Positions 27,611-36,859 are shown, counted from the first letter of the stretch. The stretch is 64,000 nt of DNA from Sphingobium bisphenolivorans (GCF_000412635.1 NZ_ASTG01000005.1:186001-250000), one strand, 5' to 3'. Notes: generated from the sequence alone by a model not told the origin. Made by a program: numbers and translations.

Positions 27611-28309
27611 TCAACATTCCAGGCCGACCAGCATGCCGCTGCCGATCCGGCCGACATGGCGCTTGCCGTCGATCTCCAGCCAGTCGGGGGTCACTTCCAG
27701 CCGGCGTCCGCGGATAGTGGTGCGCAGATGCTCCACCGCGATGCGGTTGCGCGCGACGATGCGCAGGATGGCGAGCCCATCTCCCCGCGCCGCCATCATG
27801 CTGTAGCGGTCGCCGCGCAGCAGGAAGTGCCAACTGCCATCGCTCGGCATCCACTCATTGCCTTCGACCACCTGAACCGGCTCGCCATCGGCATCGCCCA
27901 GGCGGACGCTGATGCGGGTGGCGCCATTGCTCCGGCGCGGCGGCGCGAAGATCAGGATCGGCTCGCCCTCCAGAGTGAGCGGGATCGGCGTGTCCTTCAG
28001 CAGGCGCGAGCCGCCCAGGATCAGCGCCGGCAGATCAGGCGAAAAAGGCAGCCGGTCCCGCGCGAAATGGCGCTGGCGCACGACCGGGTTGGTGTGAAAG
28101 CCCTGGACCTGCATCGGGGTCAGCCGCCCCTCCTCCACCAGCCCGTGGCAAGTGGGGCAGAGCAAGGTCGCTCCGTTGCCGTCGGGCAGACGCAGATAGC
28201 GGTAGATGGTGACGCCGCAGCGCACGCAGGCAAAGCCGCAGGCCTGCCGAATATCCTCGCGCTGCTGCGCCGAAAGCTCCGACAGCGACGACATCACACG
28301 CAAGCCCAT
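27611..28309 (-). CDS. Protein with a degenerate HNH-like zinc ribbon, function unknown
   Basis: A 232-residue protein. Residues about 20-65 hold two Cys pairs, FACVRCGVTIYRY and LLCPTCHGLVEEG, arranged like the zinc-binding part of an HNH endonuclease, but the usual central His-Asn-His residues are not clear. The remaining 160 residues are beta-rich (IRGRRLEVTPDWLEIDGKR at the end) and unrecognised. A Shine-Dalgarno-like AAGGGA lies ten bases before the ATG. Nuclease activity should not be assumed. Confidence 0.6.
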   Translation of the reverse strand: MGLRVMSSLSELSAQQREDIRQACGFACVRCGVTIYRYLRLPDGNGATLLCPTCHGLVEEGRLTPMQVQGFHTNPVVRQRHFARDRLPFSPDLPALILGGSRLLKDTPIPLTLEGEPILIFAPPRRSNGATRISVRLGDADGEPVQVVEGNEWMPSDGSWHFLLRGDRYSMMAARGDGLAILRIVARNRIAVEHLRTTIRGRRLEVTPDWLEIDGKRHVGRIGSGMLVGLEC

Positions 28310-28459
28310 GCACGAAGATCCCTTGCAAGCACCCGTCCGCGCGAAGCGCGCCGACGTGCCGTTCAGCGTCCTTCCTGCTGGCGGGGTGCTCTCAAAGGCC
28401 CCTTATGTTGACCATCGTTGCCGTAAAAACGATCAAGTCAAGCAGAACCGCCAAATCCT

Positions 28460-28846
28460 CTATCGCTGGGGCAGCAGGTCCAGATTGCGCGATGCCGCAA
28501 TGTCGCGGATTCGGCCTGGCCGCGGCATCGACCGGATCGCAATTTCCGCTACGTCTCCCGCGCTGAACAGCTCGACATTGCCGACATCGAAAATACGCTG
28601 TCCCAATGTCTGGGTAATGCGGACGCTGCGGATGCTCGACAGCGCGATTTCGGTCCGCTGTTTCGACAAGAGGCCGCGTTCCATCAGCACCTCCCGATCG
28701 CTGAGCGCCAGCCGCTCGCCCTTGGCCATGATCCACCAGACGGTGATCGCCACTATGCCGATCACCGAAATGAGCAGCAGCAGGAACAGGAAGGGATGCG
28801 CCCGGAACATCGCCGGATGCTCATCATACAGCCAGCCCGTGCTCAT
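28460..28846 (-). CDS. Membrane protein with bacterial PH domain (YdbS/bPH2-like)
   Basis: A 128-residue protein with one strong hydrophobic segment (residues 18-43, LFLLLLISVIGIVAITVWW). A bacterial PH-like domain follows: LALSDREVLMERGLLSKQRTEIALSSIRSVRITQTLGQRIFD, a pattern typical of bPH2 proteins (given here only as a description of residues 50-92). Such proteins sit in the inner membrane; their role is mostly unknown. The start codon overlaps the stop of a 68-codon frame upstream by four bases. Confidence 0.82.
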   Translation of the reverse strand: MSTGWLYDEHPAMFRAHPFLFLLLLISVIGIVAITVWWIMAKGERLALSDREVLMERGLLSKQRTEIALSSIRSVRITQTLGQRIFDVGNVELFSAGDVAEIAIRSMPRPGRIRDIAASRNLDLLPQR

Positions 28847-29049
28847 TCTGCCTCCTGCTCATGACCGGGTGCATTGATCATGGAAGGCGCGTCGAGGTCA
28901 AGAAAGGCCGCACCGCAAATGGCTGCTTTTACATCAACGCGGGCGTTGAAGCCAAGATGGCGCCACTGCACAACGCCGTTCGGATGATGCTCGCCCTCGC
29001 CGCCGGCGAACTCAGCGAGGAGGAAACCGTCGCCTGGTTCCGCGACCAT
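28843..29049 (-). CDS. Doubtful small open frame between lepA and the PH-domain gene
   Basis: A 68-codon frame (MVAEPGDGFLLAEFAGGEGE to APGHEQEAE) that ends with an ATGA overlap on the PH-domain gene. That overlap argues for a real gene. Against it, the codon-aligned plus-strand frame in the same DNA reads as a more protein-like sequence (KMAPLHNAVRMMLALAAGEL, then SEEETVAWFRDHVAAAEQA) and has the higher third-position GC. The plus frame lacks its own stop before running into lepA antisense. No family is recognised on either strand. Confidence 0.25.
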   Translation of the reverse strand: MVAEPGDGFLLAEFAGGEGEHHPNGVVQWRHLGFNARVDVKAAICGAAFLDLDAPSMINAPGHEQEAE

Positions 29050-29070
29050 GTGGCGGCGGCGGAGCAGGCT

Positions 29071-30876
29071 TCAGCTCTCATCCCCCATGCGCAGCGCGGC
29101 GATGAAGGCCTCCTGCGGAATCTGCACGCTGCCATATTCGCGCATCCGCTTCTTGCCCTCTTTCTGCTTCTCCAGCAGCTTTTTCTTGCGGGTGATGTCG
29201 CCGCCATAGCATTTGGCGGTCACATCCTTGCGCATCGCCGCGATCGTCTCGCGCGCGATCACCTTGCCGCCGATCGCCGCCTGGATCGGGATCTTGAACA
29301 GGTGGCGGGGGATCAGGTCCTTCAAGCGCTCGCACATATGCCGCCCGCGCGCTTCCGCGGCGCTGCGGTGAACGATCATGCTCAGCGCATCGACCGGCTC
29401 ATTATTGACGAGGATGCTCATCTTGACCAGGTCGCCCTCGCGCGTGCCGATCTGGTGATAGTCGAAGCTCGCATAGCCACGGCTGATCGACTTCAGCCGG
29501 TCATAGAAATCGAACACCACCTCATTGAGCGGCAGTTCATAGGTCACCTGCGCACGCCCGCCGACATAGGTCAGGTTCTTCTGTATGCCGCGCCGATCCT
29601 GGCAGAGCTTCAGGATCGACCCCAGATATTCGTCGGGGCAGTAGATCACCGCCTCGATCCAAGGCTCCTCGATCATCTCGATATGGTTCGGATCGGGCAT
29701 GTCAGCGGGATTGTGCAGATGGCGCACCGTCCCGTCCTTCATATGCATCTCATAAACCACCGAGGGGGCGGTGGTGATGAGGTCCAGATCATATTCGCGC
29801 GTCAACCGCTCCTGGATGATCTCCAGATGCAGCAGCCCCAGGAAACCGCAGCGGAAGCCGAAGCCGAGCGCGGCCGACGTCTCCATCTCGAAGGAGAAGG
29901 ACGCGTCGTTCAGCCGCAGCTTGGAAATCGAATCGCGCAGCTTCTCGAAATCATTGGCATCGACCGGGAAGAGCCCGCAGAACACCACCGGCTGCACTTC
30001 CTTGAAACCCGGCAGCGGATTGGCCGCCGGATTCTTGACTGTGGTGATGGTATCGCCGACGCGGGTCTGGCTGATGTCCTTGATCTGCGCAGTGATGAAG
30101 CCGATCTCGCCGGGGCCAAGCTCGGGCAGGGCCTCGATCTTGGGCCGCATGCAGCCGACGCGGTCGATCAGATGCTCGGTGCCGCCGATCATGAACTTGA
30201 TGTTCTGGCCCTTCTTGATGACGCCGTTGACGACGCGCACCAAAATCACGACGCCCAGATAAGGATCGTACCAGCTGTCGACCAGCATCGCCTCCAGCGG
30301 CGCATTCCGATCACCCTTGGGCGGAGGGATCTTCGCGACGATGGCTTCCAGCACCTCGTCGATGCCTATGCCGGACTTGGCGCTCGCCAGCACCGCTTCC
30401 GACGCGTCGAGGCCGATCACCTCCTCGATTTCCGCGCGAACCTTTTCCGGTTCGGCGGCGGGCAGGTCGATCTTGTTCAGGACGGGCACGATCTCATGAT
30501 CATGCTCGATCGACTGATAGACGTTAGCCAGCGTCTGCGCTTCCACCCCCTGTGCGGCGTCCACCACCAGCAGCGCGCCCTCGCAAGCTGCCAGCGAGCG
30601 GCTGACCTCATAGGCGAAGTCGACATGGCCCGGCGTGTCCATGAGGTTGAGTTCATAGGTTTCGCCATTCTTCGCGACATAATCCAGGCGCACCGTCTGC
30701 GCCTTGATGGTGATGCCCCGCTCCTTCTCGATATCCATATTATCGAGCACCTGCGCGCTCATCTCCCGGTCGGTGAGGCCGCCGGTGCGCTGGATCAGCC
30801 GGTCGGCCAGCGTCGACTTGCCATGGTCGATATGGGCGATGATCGAAAAGTTGCGGATATGCGAAAGGTCGGTCAT
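29071..30876 (-). CDS. lepA: Elongation factor 4 (LepA)
   Basis: A 601-residue translational GTPase that remodels or back-translocates ribosomes and helps initiation and 30S assembly. The GTPase motifs [22 protein letters not shown] and [11 protein letters not shown] are intact. The LepA-specific C-terminal domain ends [18 protein letters not shown] and [14 protein letters not shown]. The length is as usual. It is transcribed alone on the minus strand, divergent from the CsgG-like gene with about 180 bases between the starts. Confidence 0.97.
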   Translation of the reverse strand: MTDLSHIRNFSIIAHIDHGKSTLADRLIQRTGGLTDREMSAQVLDNMDIEKERGITIKAQTVRLDYVAKNGETYELNLMDTPGHVDFAYEVSRSLAACEGALLVVDAAQGVEAQTLANVYQSIEHDHEIVPVLNKIDLPAAEPEKVRAEIEEVIGLDASEAVLASAKSGIGIDEVLEAIVAKIPPPKGDRNAPLEAMLVDSWYDPYLGVVILVRVVNGVIKKGQNIKFMIGGTEHLIDRVGCMRPKIEALPELGPGEIGFITAQIKDISQTRVGDTITTVKNPAANPLPGFKEVQPVVFCGLFPVDANDFEKLRDSISKLRLNDASFSFEMETSAALGFGFRCGFLGLLHLEIIQERLTREYDLDLITTAPSVVYEMHMKDGTVRHLHNPADMPDPNHIEMIEEPWIEAVIYCPDEYLGSILKLCQDRRGIQKNLTYVGGRAQVTYELPLNEVVFDFYDRLKSISRGYASFDYHQIGTREGDLVKMSILVNNEPVDALSMIVHRSAAEARGRHMCERLKDLIPRHLFKIPIQAAIGGKVIARETIAAMRKDVTAKCYGGDITRKKKLLEKQKEGKKRMREYGSVQIPQEAFIAALRMGDES

Positions 30877-31063
30877 GGCCCGCGCCGATAGCAGCCATTT
30901 GCGCCCCTGTCAGCAGCGCTCGCGCGGCGTCGGCGCACTCTTGGTAATCAGGACGATATCCATTCGCTTCGCTTGAATGGTACCGCTGTTGTGCTAGACC
31001 CTTGCCCGGATAACGGGGCGCCAAACACAGAAAGATTTTTGGCAACATTCAGGGGTGCATGAC

Positions 31064-31834
31064 ATGCGTGTTTTCACGAAGCTCGTTGCTGCCGCAGCCG
31101 GTCTGGCTGTAGCGGCTTCTCCGGCAGCGGCCGCCGACAAGGGATCGTCCGCCCGCCAGCAGCAGGCCAAGAAAACGGCCGAAATCCCTCACTGCACCCG
31201 CCGCCTCGGGACGGTCGCCATTGTCGAGCCCGACAATCAGTGGTGGCGTGAACTGAACCTTGGCAGCCCGGAGGCGATCCTCAAGGTCTTCATCCAGCAG
31301 TCCGGCTGCTTCGGCATCGTCAACCGCGGCCGCGCGATGGCAAGCCGCAACATGGAGCGCGCGATGGCTGACTCCGGTGAATTGCAGGCCGGCTCCAATC
31401 TCGGCAAGGGTCAGGTGAAGGCGGCGGATTATTATCTGCAGCCCGACATCGTCTCCTCCAACAAGAATAGCGGCGGTAACGCGCTTGGCGGCATGCTCGG
31501 CGGCTTCCTCGGCGGCCGGACGCTCGGCGCACTGGCCGGCGGCATCTCGATCAAGAAGAGCGAGGCGAACGTTACGCTGTCGATCGTCAACGCCCGCACG
31601 ACCGAGGAAGAGGCGCTGACGGAAGGCTATTCCCGCAAGTCGGACCTCAGCTTCGGCGGTGGCGGCGGCGCTGGCTGGTGGGGCGGTTTGGCGGCGGTCG
31701 GTGGTGGCGGCTACCAGAACACCGAAATCGGCCAGGTCATCGTGCTCGCCTATCTGGACGCTTACACCAAGCTGGTCACCCAGTTGGGGGGCCTGCCCGC
31801 CAACGCGGCGGCAGCCGCGCCCCGCGCCCAGTAA
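31064..31834 (+). CDS. CsgG/HfaB-like exported protein
   Basis: A 256-residue secreted protein. A signal peptide (MRVFTKLVAAAAGLAVAASP) ends at AAA-AD without a lipobox Cys, unlike the lipoprotein CsgG. The body follows the CsgG/HfaB pattern: LGTVAIVEPDNQWWRELNLG, FIQQSGCFGIVNRGRAM, MADSGELQAGSNLGKGQVKA and ADYYLQPDIV. A glycine-zipper-like stretch (GGMLGGFLGGRTLGALAGG) precedes SEANVTLSIVNARTTEEE. CsgG forms an outer-membrane pore for curli; no curli or holdfast gene is nearby, so the cargo is unknown. Close relatives appear common in sphingomonads. The second ATG is used as start because the signal peptide then begins normally. Confidence 0.75.
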   Translation: MRVFTKLVAAAAGLAVAASPAAAADKGSSARQQQAKKTAEIPHCTRRLGTVAIVEPDNQWWRELNLGSPEAILKVFIQQSGCFGIVNRGRAMASRNMERAMADSGELQAGSNLGKGQVKAADYYLQPDIVSSNKNSGGNALGGMLGGFLGGRTLGALAGGISIKKSEANVTLSIVNARTTEEEALTEGYSRKSDLSFGGGGGAGWWGGLAAVGGGGYQNTEIGQVIVLAYLDAYTKLVTQLGGLPANAAAAAPRAQ

Positions 31835-31887
31835 GCGGACAAGCCTCAGTCTCGAAAGGCGTTGCCGATCTGTCGGCAGCGCTCTTT

Positions 31888-32925
31888 TCACGTCCGGCCG
31901 GACAGAGGCTCTCCAACAGGCGAACTCCGGCGCTCTCGCCACCAGCCCAATATCGCCTCCCCGGCCGGACGCTCGACCAGCCGGTTGATCGCTGTGCCGA
32001 GCGTCAGCGCCACCAGGAAAGCTGCTACAAAACTAGCCCAAGGGCTGTAGCCCGCCTGCGCCATCTTCAGCATCACGACGAAGCCGACATGCTGGTGGAT
32101 GAGGTAGAAGGAATAGCTGATCCCGCCCATCCACAACAGCGGCCGCACGCTCAGGAAACGCAGCCTCCCCCGGATCAGCGCTGCGAACATTACCAGCATG
32201 ATGACGGCAGCCAGCGTGATGTCCCAGCTGTCGATCGTCGCCACAGAGAGCAGCGCCGCTCCGGCATAGGGTGCCTGCCGCCGCCAGCTGCGCTGCCCCG
32301 CCCAAATGCGATAGGCCAGCATGCCGATCATGAAGAAGGGCAGATAGCGCAGCACCAGCAGCATGACGACCCGCTCGGGCATGGCGGGCCACAGCCAATA
32401 GAGCCAGCGCACCGCCAGCCAGCCGAGCAGCACGCGCTCGATGCGCTTGAGGCCCGCCCATCGCCAGATCGCCGCCATGCAGAGATAAAAGGCGATCTCA
32501 ACCGTCAGCGTCCAGTAGGCGCCGTCCACTTCGGGGAGGAAGGCAAAGCCCTGCAGCATCGTCACATTGGCCAGGATCGCGCCCGGCCCGATCAGCAGTT
32601 GCGACATGCGGGCCAGATATTCGATCGCAAGCGTCATCAGCATCGCGGCGAGATAGGCCGGGTAAAGCCGTGCCGCGCGACGAACGGCGAAATCCGCCAC
32701 GTTCCCGATTCGCTCCAGCGTGAAGAAGATCGCAAAACCCGAGATGGCGAAGAACAGCAACACCCGGTAATTGCCGCCCGGAAAACTGAACGGCACATGC
32801 GCGGCCTGCGGAAACAGCTCATGAAAGCGCGTCGAATAATGGAAGACCAGCACGCATAGCGCACCGATACCACGCAGCGCGTCCAGTTCCGTCAGTCGGT
32901 TGCGGAAACGGTGCGACCCATCCAT
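31888..32925 (-). CDS. Acyltransferase-3 family membrane protein
   Basis: A 345-residue inner-membrane protein with about ten helices. The N-terminal signature RLTELDALRGIGALCVLVFHYS contains the conserved Arg and His of the acyltransferase-3 (OafA/ExoZ) family. VLLFFAISGFAIFFTLER and the later WTLTVEIAFYL motif follow. These enzymes add acetyl or other acyl groups to surface sugars. The substrate is unknown because no polysaccharide genes adjoin. The ATG at 32925 (MDGSHRFRNR) is preferred; an upstream start adds an unconserved hydrophobic stretch. Confidence 0.87.
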   Translation of the reverse strand: MDGSHRFRNRLTELDALRGIGALCVLVFHYSTRFHELFPQAAHVPFSFPGGNYRVLLFFAISGFAIFFTLERIGNVADFAVRRAARLYPAYLAAMLMTLAIEYLARMSQLLIGPGAILANVTMLQGFAFLPEVDGAYWTLTVEIAFYLCMAAIWRWAGLKRIERVLLGWLAVRWLYWLWPAMPERVVMLLVLRYLPFFMIGMLAYRIWAGQRSWRRQAPYAGAALLSVATIDSWDITLAAVIMLVMFAALIRGRLRFLSVRPLLWMGGISYSFYLIHQHVGFVVMLKMAQAGYSPWASFVAAFLVALTLGTAINRLVERPAGEAILGWWRERRSSPVGEPLSGRT

Positions 32926-33187
32926 GCGCGCTGCATAGCAACCAACCAGCAACAATTCAGTTAATATCGTGGTTAACCAAGGGAATGGAACGGTTCCCTT
33001 CAACAGGGGGAACCAAGCAGACGCGGAGATCGGGCAGAAGCCTGAATGCCGCTAAGTCCTTCCCCCGGTTCGTCCATGTCGACGAATAAGGATCGCGCGC
33101 GCCGTTGTGCGCGTGCTCCGACCGGCTCAGCACAGTCAGGATGGAGCAGGCGGCAGAACGAAATCGACTTAGCTGCCATTGCCTCAC

Positions 33188-33279
33188 CGTCACCCCGGGC
33201 TCGACCCGGGGTCCCGCTTCTCTTCAAAATCTGCCCCCGCCTAAGAAGCGAACCCGGAGCAGGCCCGGGGGTGACGGAG
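33188..33279. repeat. Inverted pair of REP palindromes (REPIN-like)
   Basis: The left copy CGTCACCCCGGGCTCGACCC and the right copy, which reversed reads CGTCACCCCCGGGCCTGCTC, are inverted relatives that continue into GCTTCTC/GAAGCG at their inner ends, with about 22 bases between them. Each is a version of the palindrome at 11331-11359. The pair lies in a 560-base gene-free stretch (32926-33485) between the acyltransferase and DUF1993 genes. I see no gene in the rest of that stretch. Confidence 0.75.
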
Positions 33280-33485
33280 TAGGAAGTGCCTGCAAACACC
33301 CGTCGCCGCCCTTCCCGCCAAGGCGGCAATCCATCTCCCCCATCTGGATCCTGAGCTGCGCCTGTAGATGCACCCCCAGGCCCTCGCGATCCTCGCCGCA
33401 AAAAAAATCCGCCAATTGCCCATATGCGCGGAATGCGCCATTTTGCCGCATCCTCCTCCCTGCCCCTTCGCAAGGACCATGACTC

Positions 33486-34007
33486 ATGATGACGCTCTAC
33501 GACGCCTTCGTACCCGGCTGTCTCCAGTTACTGGGCTCGCTATCGGAACTGATCGACAAGGCAGAGGCTCATTGCAGCGAGCAGTCGCTCCCCGCCGAAC
33601 GGCTGATCGAGGCCAGGCTCGCTCCGGACATGTTCGACTTCGCCTATCAGGTCAAAAGCTGCGCGGTTCACTCGATCGGCGCGATCCGTGGCGTGCAGAA
33701 TGGCAATTTCTCACCCGACACTGCGCCATCTCCCACTAGCTTCGACGGGCTTAAAGCGCGGGTAGCTGAAGCCGTCAACGACCTCCGCGGGCTCAGCCGG
33801 GACGACGTGGAAAGCCTCAGCGACAAGCCGCTGACATTCACCATCGGCGACAAATTGCGCTTGGATTTCATAGGGCAGGATTTCCTGATGAGCTTTTCCC
33901 AGCCCAACTTCTATTTCCACGCGACCACCGCATATGACATCCTGCGCGCCAACGGTGTCTCCATCGGCAAGCGGCACTATCTCGGGGCAGTTCGAAAGCT
34001 GGCATAA
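33486..34007 (+). CDS. DUF1993 family protein
   Basis: A 173-residue soluble protein. The start MMTLYDAFVPGCLQLLGSLS, then LAPDMFDFAYQVKSCAVHS and the C-terminal FYFHATTAYDILRANGVSIG with KRHYLGAV, match the DUF1993 family, a DinB-like four-helix bundle of unknown function. Two ATG codons stand next to each other at the start. It is an isolated plus-strand gene after the repeat-rich gap. Confidence 0.85.
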   Translation: MMTLYDAFVPGCLQLLGSLSELIDKAEAHCSEQSLPAERLIEARLAPDMFDFAYQVKSCAVHSIGAIRGVQNGNFSPDTAPSPTSFDGLKARVAEAVNDLRGLSRDDVESLSDKPLTFTIGDKLRLDFIGQDFLMSFSQPNFYFHATTAYDILRANGVSIGKRHYLGAVRKLA

Positions 34008-34063
34008 CATGGCGCGTGCCGGCCGTGCGACGATGAACCGCTGAGAGAATCTTCGCGGGAGCG

Positions 34064-34609
34064 CTACCGCTTGCGACGATTGCCGCCGTCTTCGGCAGCG
34101 CGCCTCAGCCCTTGCAGCTGCTCGGCCAGTACCTTGTCGACGCCCGGTGCCAGCTTCGCCGCGTCCATGCGCATATAGCCGCCGACGACATAGCTGAGCG
34201 CGACCCGGGCGCCGTTGGCGGTGGGTTCGATGTCGAAGGTCAATATACCCGTTACCGCCTCCGATTGCAGCGGGCCAAGCGCTCCGGAGATGCGCAGCTT
34301 CTTCCCGGGCGCGGCGTAGAGGACGCGGCCATGCTCTACGCCTCCCCCCGCTGGCAGGCTCTCGCAGAAGCAGCCGCCCGCGACCGGATCAAGCGTCAGC
34401 TTCGCCGCGCTTCCACCATAGCTATGTTCCCCGCTCCACCAGAGCGCTGGCCGCCCGAGCATCTCGTAGACCGCGCCGGGCGCCGCCGCGATCTCGACGC
34501 TATTCTCGACTACGAAACCCTTCTCTCCGCTGCTCGTGACAGCAGAATGGGCCGGCGCGGCCATCACCGCACCGGCCCACGCCAAAGCCTTGATCATCCG
34601 CATGTGCAC
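34064..34609 (-). CDS. Exported SRPBCC-fold protein
   Basis: A 181-residue protein. A signal peptide (MIKALAWAGAVMAAPAHSA) ends near residue 23. The mature part has the SRPBCC (START-like) fold pattern: VENSVEIAAAPGAVYEMLGR, LWWSGEHSYGG, GGCFCESLP and LTFDIEPTANGARVALSYVV. SRPBCC proteins bind small hydrophobic ligands; the ligand is not evident. It lies 29 bases downstream of adk on the same strand, in the place where many alphaproteobacteria carry rpsM. Confidence 0.78.
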   Translation of the reverse strand: MHMRMIKALAWAGAVMAAPAHSAVTSSGEKGFVVENSVEIAAAPGAVYEMLGRPALWWSGEHSYGGSAAKLTLDPVAGGCFCESLPAGGGVEHGRVLYAAPGKKLRISGALGPLQSEAVTGILTFDIEPTANGARVALSYVVGGYMRMDAAKLAPGVDKVLAEQLQGLRRAAEDGGNRRKR

Positions 34610-34638
34610 CTCCCTCCTGAAGCGGAGGGAAGGATAGC

Positions 34639-35295
34639 TCAGCCCTTCTTGCCGTCCAATATGGCGGCGATCGCGATCGTCACGTCGTCCATCTCCGCCA
34701 TGCCGTCGACCCGCGACACGATAGCGCGCGCTTCGTAGATCGGCAGGATCGGCGCGGTCTTGGCACGATATTCGGCCATGCGGGTGCGCACGGTATCCTC
34801 ATTGTCGTCGGGCCGGCGCTTGAACTCATGCGCATGGCACTTGTCGCACTCGCCCTCGACCTTGGGCTGCTTGAAGCTGTCGTGATAGCCTTCGCCGCAA
34901 TTCGCGCAGGTGAAGCGGCCGGTGATGCGCTCGACCAGCGCATCCTCGTTCACGTCCAGTTCGATGACATGATCGAGCGTGCGGCCGCGATCCGACAGGA
35001 TGCTGTCGAGCGAATGGGCCTGCGCCTCCGTCCGCGGATAGCCGTCGAAAATGACGCCCGTCTCGGCAGGCAGCGCGTCCAGCGCTTCGCCGATGATGCC
35101 CGACACGATCTCGTCCGACACCAGTTCACCGGCTTCCATCACCGCCTTCGCCTTCAGGCCGATCGGCGTACCGGCCTTCACCGCCGCGCGCAGCATGTCG
35201 CCCGTCGAAAGCTGAACCATGCCCCGGCTGTCGACCAGACGGGTCGCCTGCGTTCCCTTGCCGGCGCCCGGAGGCCCAAGCAGAATGATATTCAT
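34639..35295 (-). CDS. adk: Adenylate kinase (zinc-binding LID type)
   Basis: A 218-residue adenylate kinase that interconverts AMP, ADP and ATP. The P-loop GPPGAGKGTQA, the AMP-binding region QLSTGDMLRAAV, and FDGYPRTEAQA are intact. The LID domain carries four cysteines, FTCANCGEGY and GECDKCHAHEF, so it should bind zinc. It follows secY by 44 bases, as in many ribosomal loci, and is probably the last gene of the spc transcript. Confidence 0.97.
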   Translation of the reverse strand: MNIILLGPPGAGKGTQATRLVDSRGMVQLSTGDMLRAAVKAGTPIGLKAKAVMEAGELVSDEIVSGIIGEALDALPAETGVIFDGYPRTEAQAHSLDSILSDRGRTLDHVIELDVNEDALVERITGRFTCANCGEGYHDSFKQPKVEGECDKCHAHEFKRRPDDNEDTVRTRMAEYRAKTAPILPIYEARAIVSRVDGMAEMDDVTIAIAAILDGKKG

Positions 35296-35339
35296 TGGGC
35301 GAACACTCCCCTATTTTGTGCCCGAGGCCCTGCGCCCTT

Positions 35340-36704
35340 TTAGCGCAGACGCCCCTTCAGCTTCGCCTTCTTGATCAGATCGCCATATTGATGCGCAAGC
35401 AAATGGCTCTGGATCTGCGTGACGGTATCGACCGTAACATTGACCACGATGAGCAGGCTAGTCCCGCCGAGATAGAAGGGAATGCCCGCCCGCGCGATCA
35501 CGAATTCCGGCACCAGGCAGATGAAGGCCAGATAGGCCGCGCCGATGACGGTGATGCGCGTCAGCACATAGTCCAGATAATTCTCGGTATTCTTGCCCGG
35601 ACGGATGCCCGGGATGAAGCCGCCGTTGCGCTTCAGGTTGTCGGCCGTCTCTTCCGGATTGAACACCACAGCGGTGTAGAAGAAGCAGAAGAAGACGATG
35701 CCAAGTCCGTAGAGCGCCATGTAGACGGGGCTGCCGTGCGACAGATACTGGTTCAGCGTCAGCACGAAATCGCCGAGCTTGCTCTCGCCCGCGACGGTCT
35801 GCCCCGCGAACTGCGAGATGGTGAGCGGCATCAGCAGCAGCGAGCTGGCGAAGATCGGCGGAATGACGCCCGCCGTGTTGACCTTGAGCGGCAGATGGCT
35901 GCGGTCGGCCTGCATCAGCCCCTGGCGCGTCTGGCGCTTGGGATATTGGATCAGCACGCGTCGCTGCGCCCGCTCCATGAAGCAGATGAAAGCGATGAGG
36001 CCGAAGCCCAGCACAATTACGAGGACAATCACGAGGCCCGAGATCGCGCCGGTGCTGCTCGACTTGAACAGATTGCTCAGCGTCACCGGCAGCTGCGCGA
36101 CGATGCCGGCCATGATGATCAGCGACACCCCGTTACCGATCCCGCGCGAGGTGATCTGCTCACCCAGCCACATCAGGAACATGGTGCCGCCAATCAGGGA
36201 CACCACCGCCGCGATCCGGAACAGGAAGCCTGGATCGACCACCGCCTGCACGCCCGACTGAGCGCCGAAGCTTTCAAGGCCAACCGCAATGAAATAGCCC
36301 TGCACCGCGGTCAGGCCGACCGTGCCATAGCGCGTATATTGGTTGAGCTTCTTGCGCCCGCTCTCGCCTTCCTTCTTGATCGCCGCGAGTTGCGGCGAGA
36401 GGCTGGCGGCGAGCTGCACCACGATCGATGCGGTGATATACGGCATCACGCCGAGCGCGATGAGGCTCATGCGCGAGAGCGAACCGCCGGAAAAAGTGTT
36501 GAAGATGTCCAGCACGCCGCCGTTGGTCTGCTTGTACAGCTGCGACAGCGCGGTCGGATCGACGCCCGGCAGCGGCACGAAGCTCAGGAAGCGGAAGACG
36601 ATCAGCGCGCCCAGCGTGAACCACAGGCGCTTCTTGAGGTCGGTCGCCTGGCTGAACTTCGCCAGGCTGAGATTGGATGCGAGCTGGTCGGCTCTCGATG
36701 CCAT
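35340..36704 (-). CDS. secY: Preprotein translocase subunit SecY
   Basis: A 454-residue inner-membrane channel subunit through which SecA and ribosomes export or insert proteins. Ten hydrophobic helices can be counted. The start (LASNLSLAKFSQATDLKKRLWFT), the plug region SGGSLSRMSLIALGVMPYIT and the cytoplasmic loop QYPKRQTRQGL are typical. It lies between rplO and adk. A 176-base spacer with a strong hairpin separates it from rplO, which could tune its level relative to the ribosomal proteins. Confidence 0.97.
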   Translation of the reverse strand: MASRADQLASNLSLAKFSQATDLKKRLWFTLGALIVFRFLSFVPLPGVDPTALSQLYKQTNGGVLDIFNTFSGGSLSRMSLIALGVMPYITASIVVQLAASLSPQLAAIKKEGESGRKKLNQYTRYGTVGLTAVQGYFIAVGLESFGAQSGVQAVVDPGFLFRIAAVVSLIGGTMFLMWLGEQITSRGIGNGVSLIIMAGIVAQLPVTLSNLFKSSSTGAISGLVIVLVIVLGFGLIAFICFMERAQRRVLIQYPKRQTRQGLMQADRSHLPLKVNTAGVIPPIFASSLLLMPLTISQFAGQTVAGESKLGDFVLTLNQYLSHGSPVYMALYGLGIVFFCFFYTAVVFNPEETADNLKRNGGFIPGIRPGKNTENYLDYVLTRITVIGAAYLAFICLVPEFVIARAGIPFYLGGTSLLIVVNVTVDTVTQIQSHLLAHQYGDLIKKAKLKGRLR

Positions 36705-36823
36705 CTTGGCTGCCCTTCAAAACATCTTGCCGGAGTCACGCTCCGGCTGGAATCGTCGCCTGCCTTAGAGGCTGTCCCCACCGGATGCAAACACCCGTTG
36801 CGGAACAGCAAGCCCCCAAACAG

Positions 36824-36859
36824 ATGACCCCGCCGGCCCATATCGGGCAGCGGGGTCAT
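36824..36859 (-). promoter_or_regulatory. Hairpin in the rplO-secY spacer
   Basis: Arms ATGACCCCGC and GCGGGGTCAT make a perfect 10-bp outer stem; an inner GCCC/GGGC stem extends it. It starts about 20 bases after the rplO stop. The downstream sequence is TGTTTGGGGG rather than a clean U run. It may act as an RNA-processing or partial termination site before secY. Confidence 0.65.

Noticed and set aside
29071..30891. Plus-strand frame continuing from 28861 through all of lepA
   Set aside because: The part opposite lepA is an antisense shadow. Only its first 210 bases are discussed, as an unresolved case.
32957..32978. TTAA-N8-TTAA upstream of the acyltransferase gene as a CtrA site
   Set aside because: The CtrA consensus needs seven bases between the half-sites; here there are eight. 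Chance in non-coding DNA is likely.
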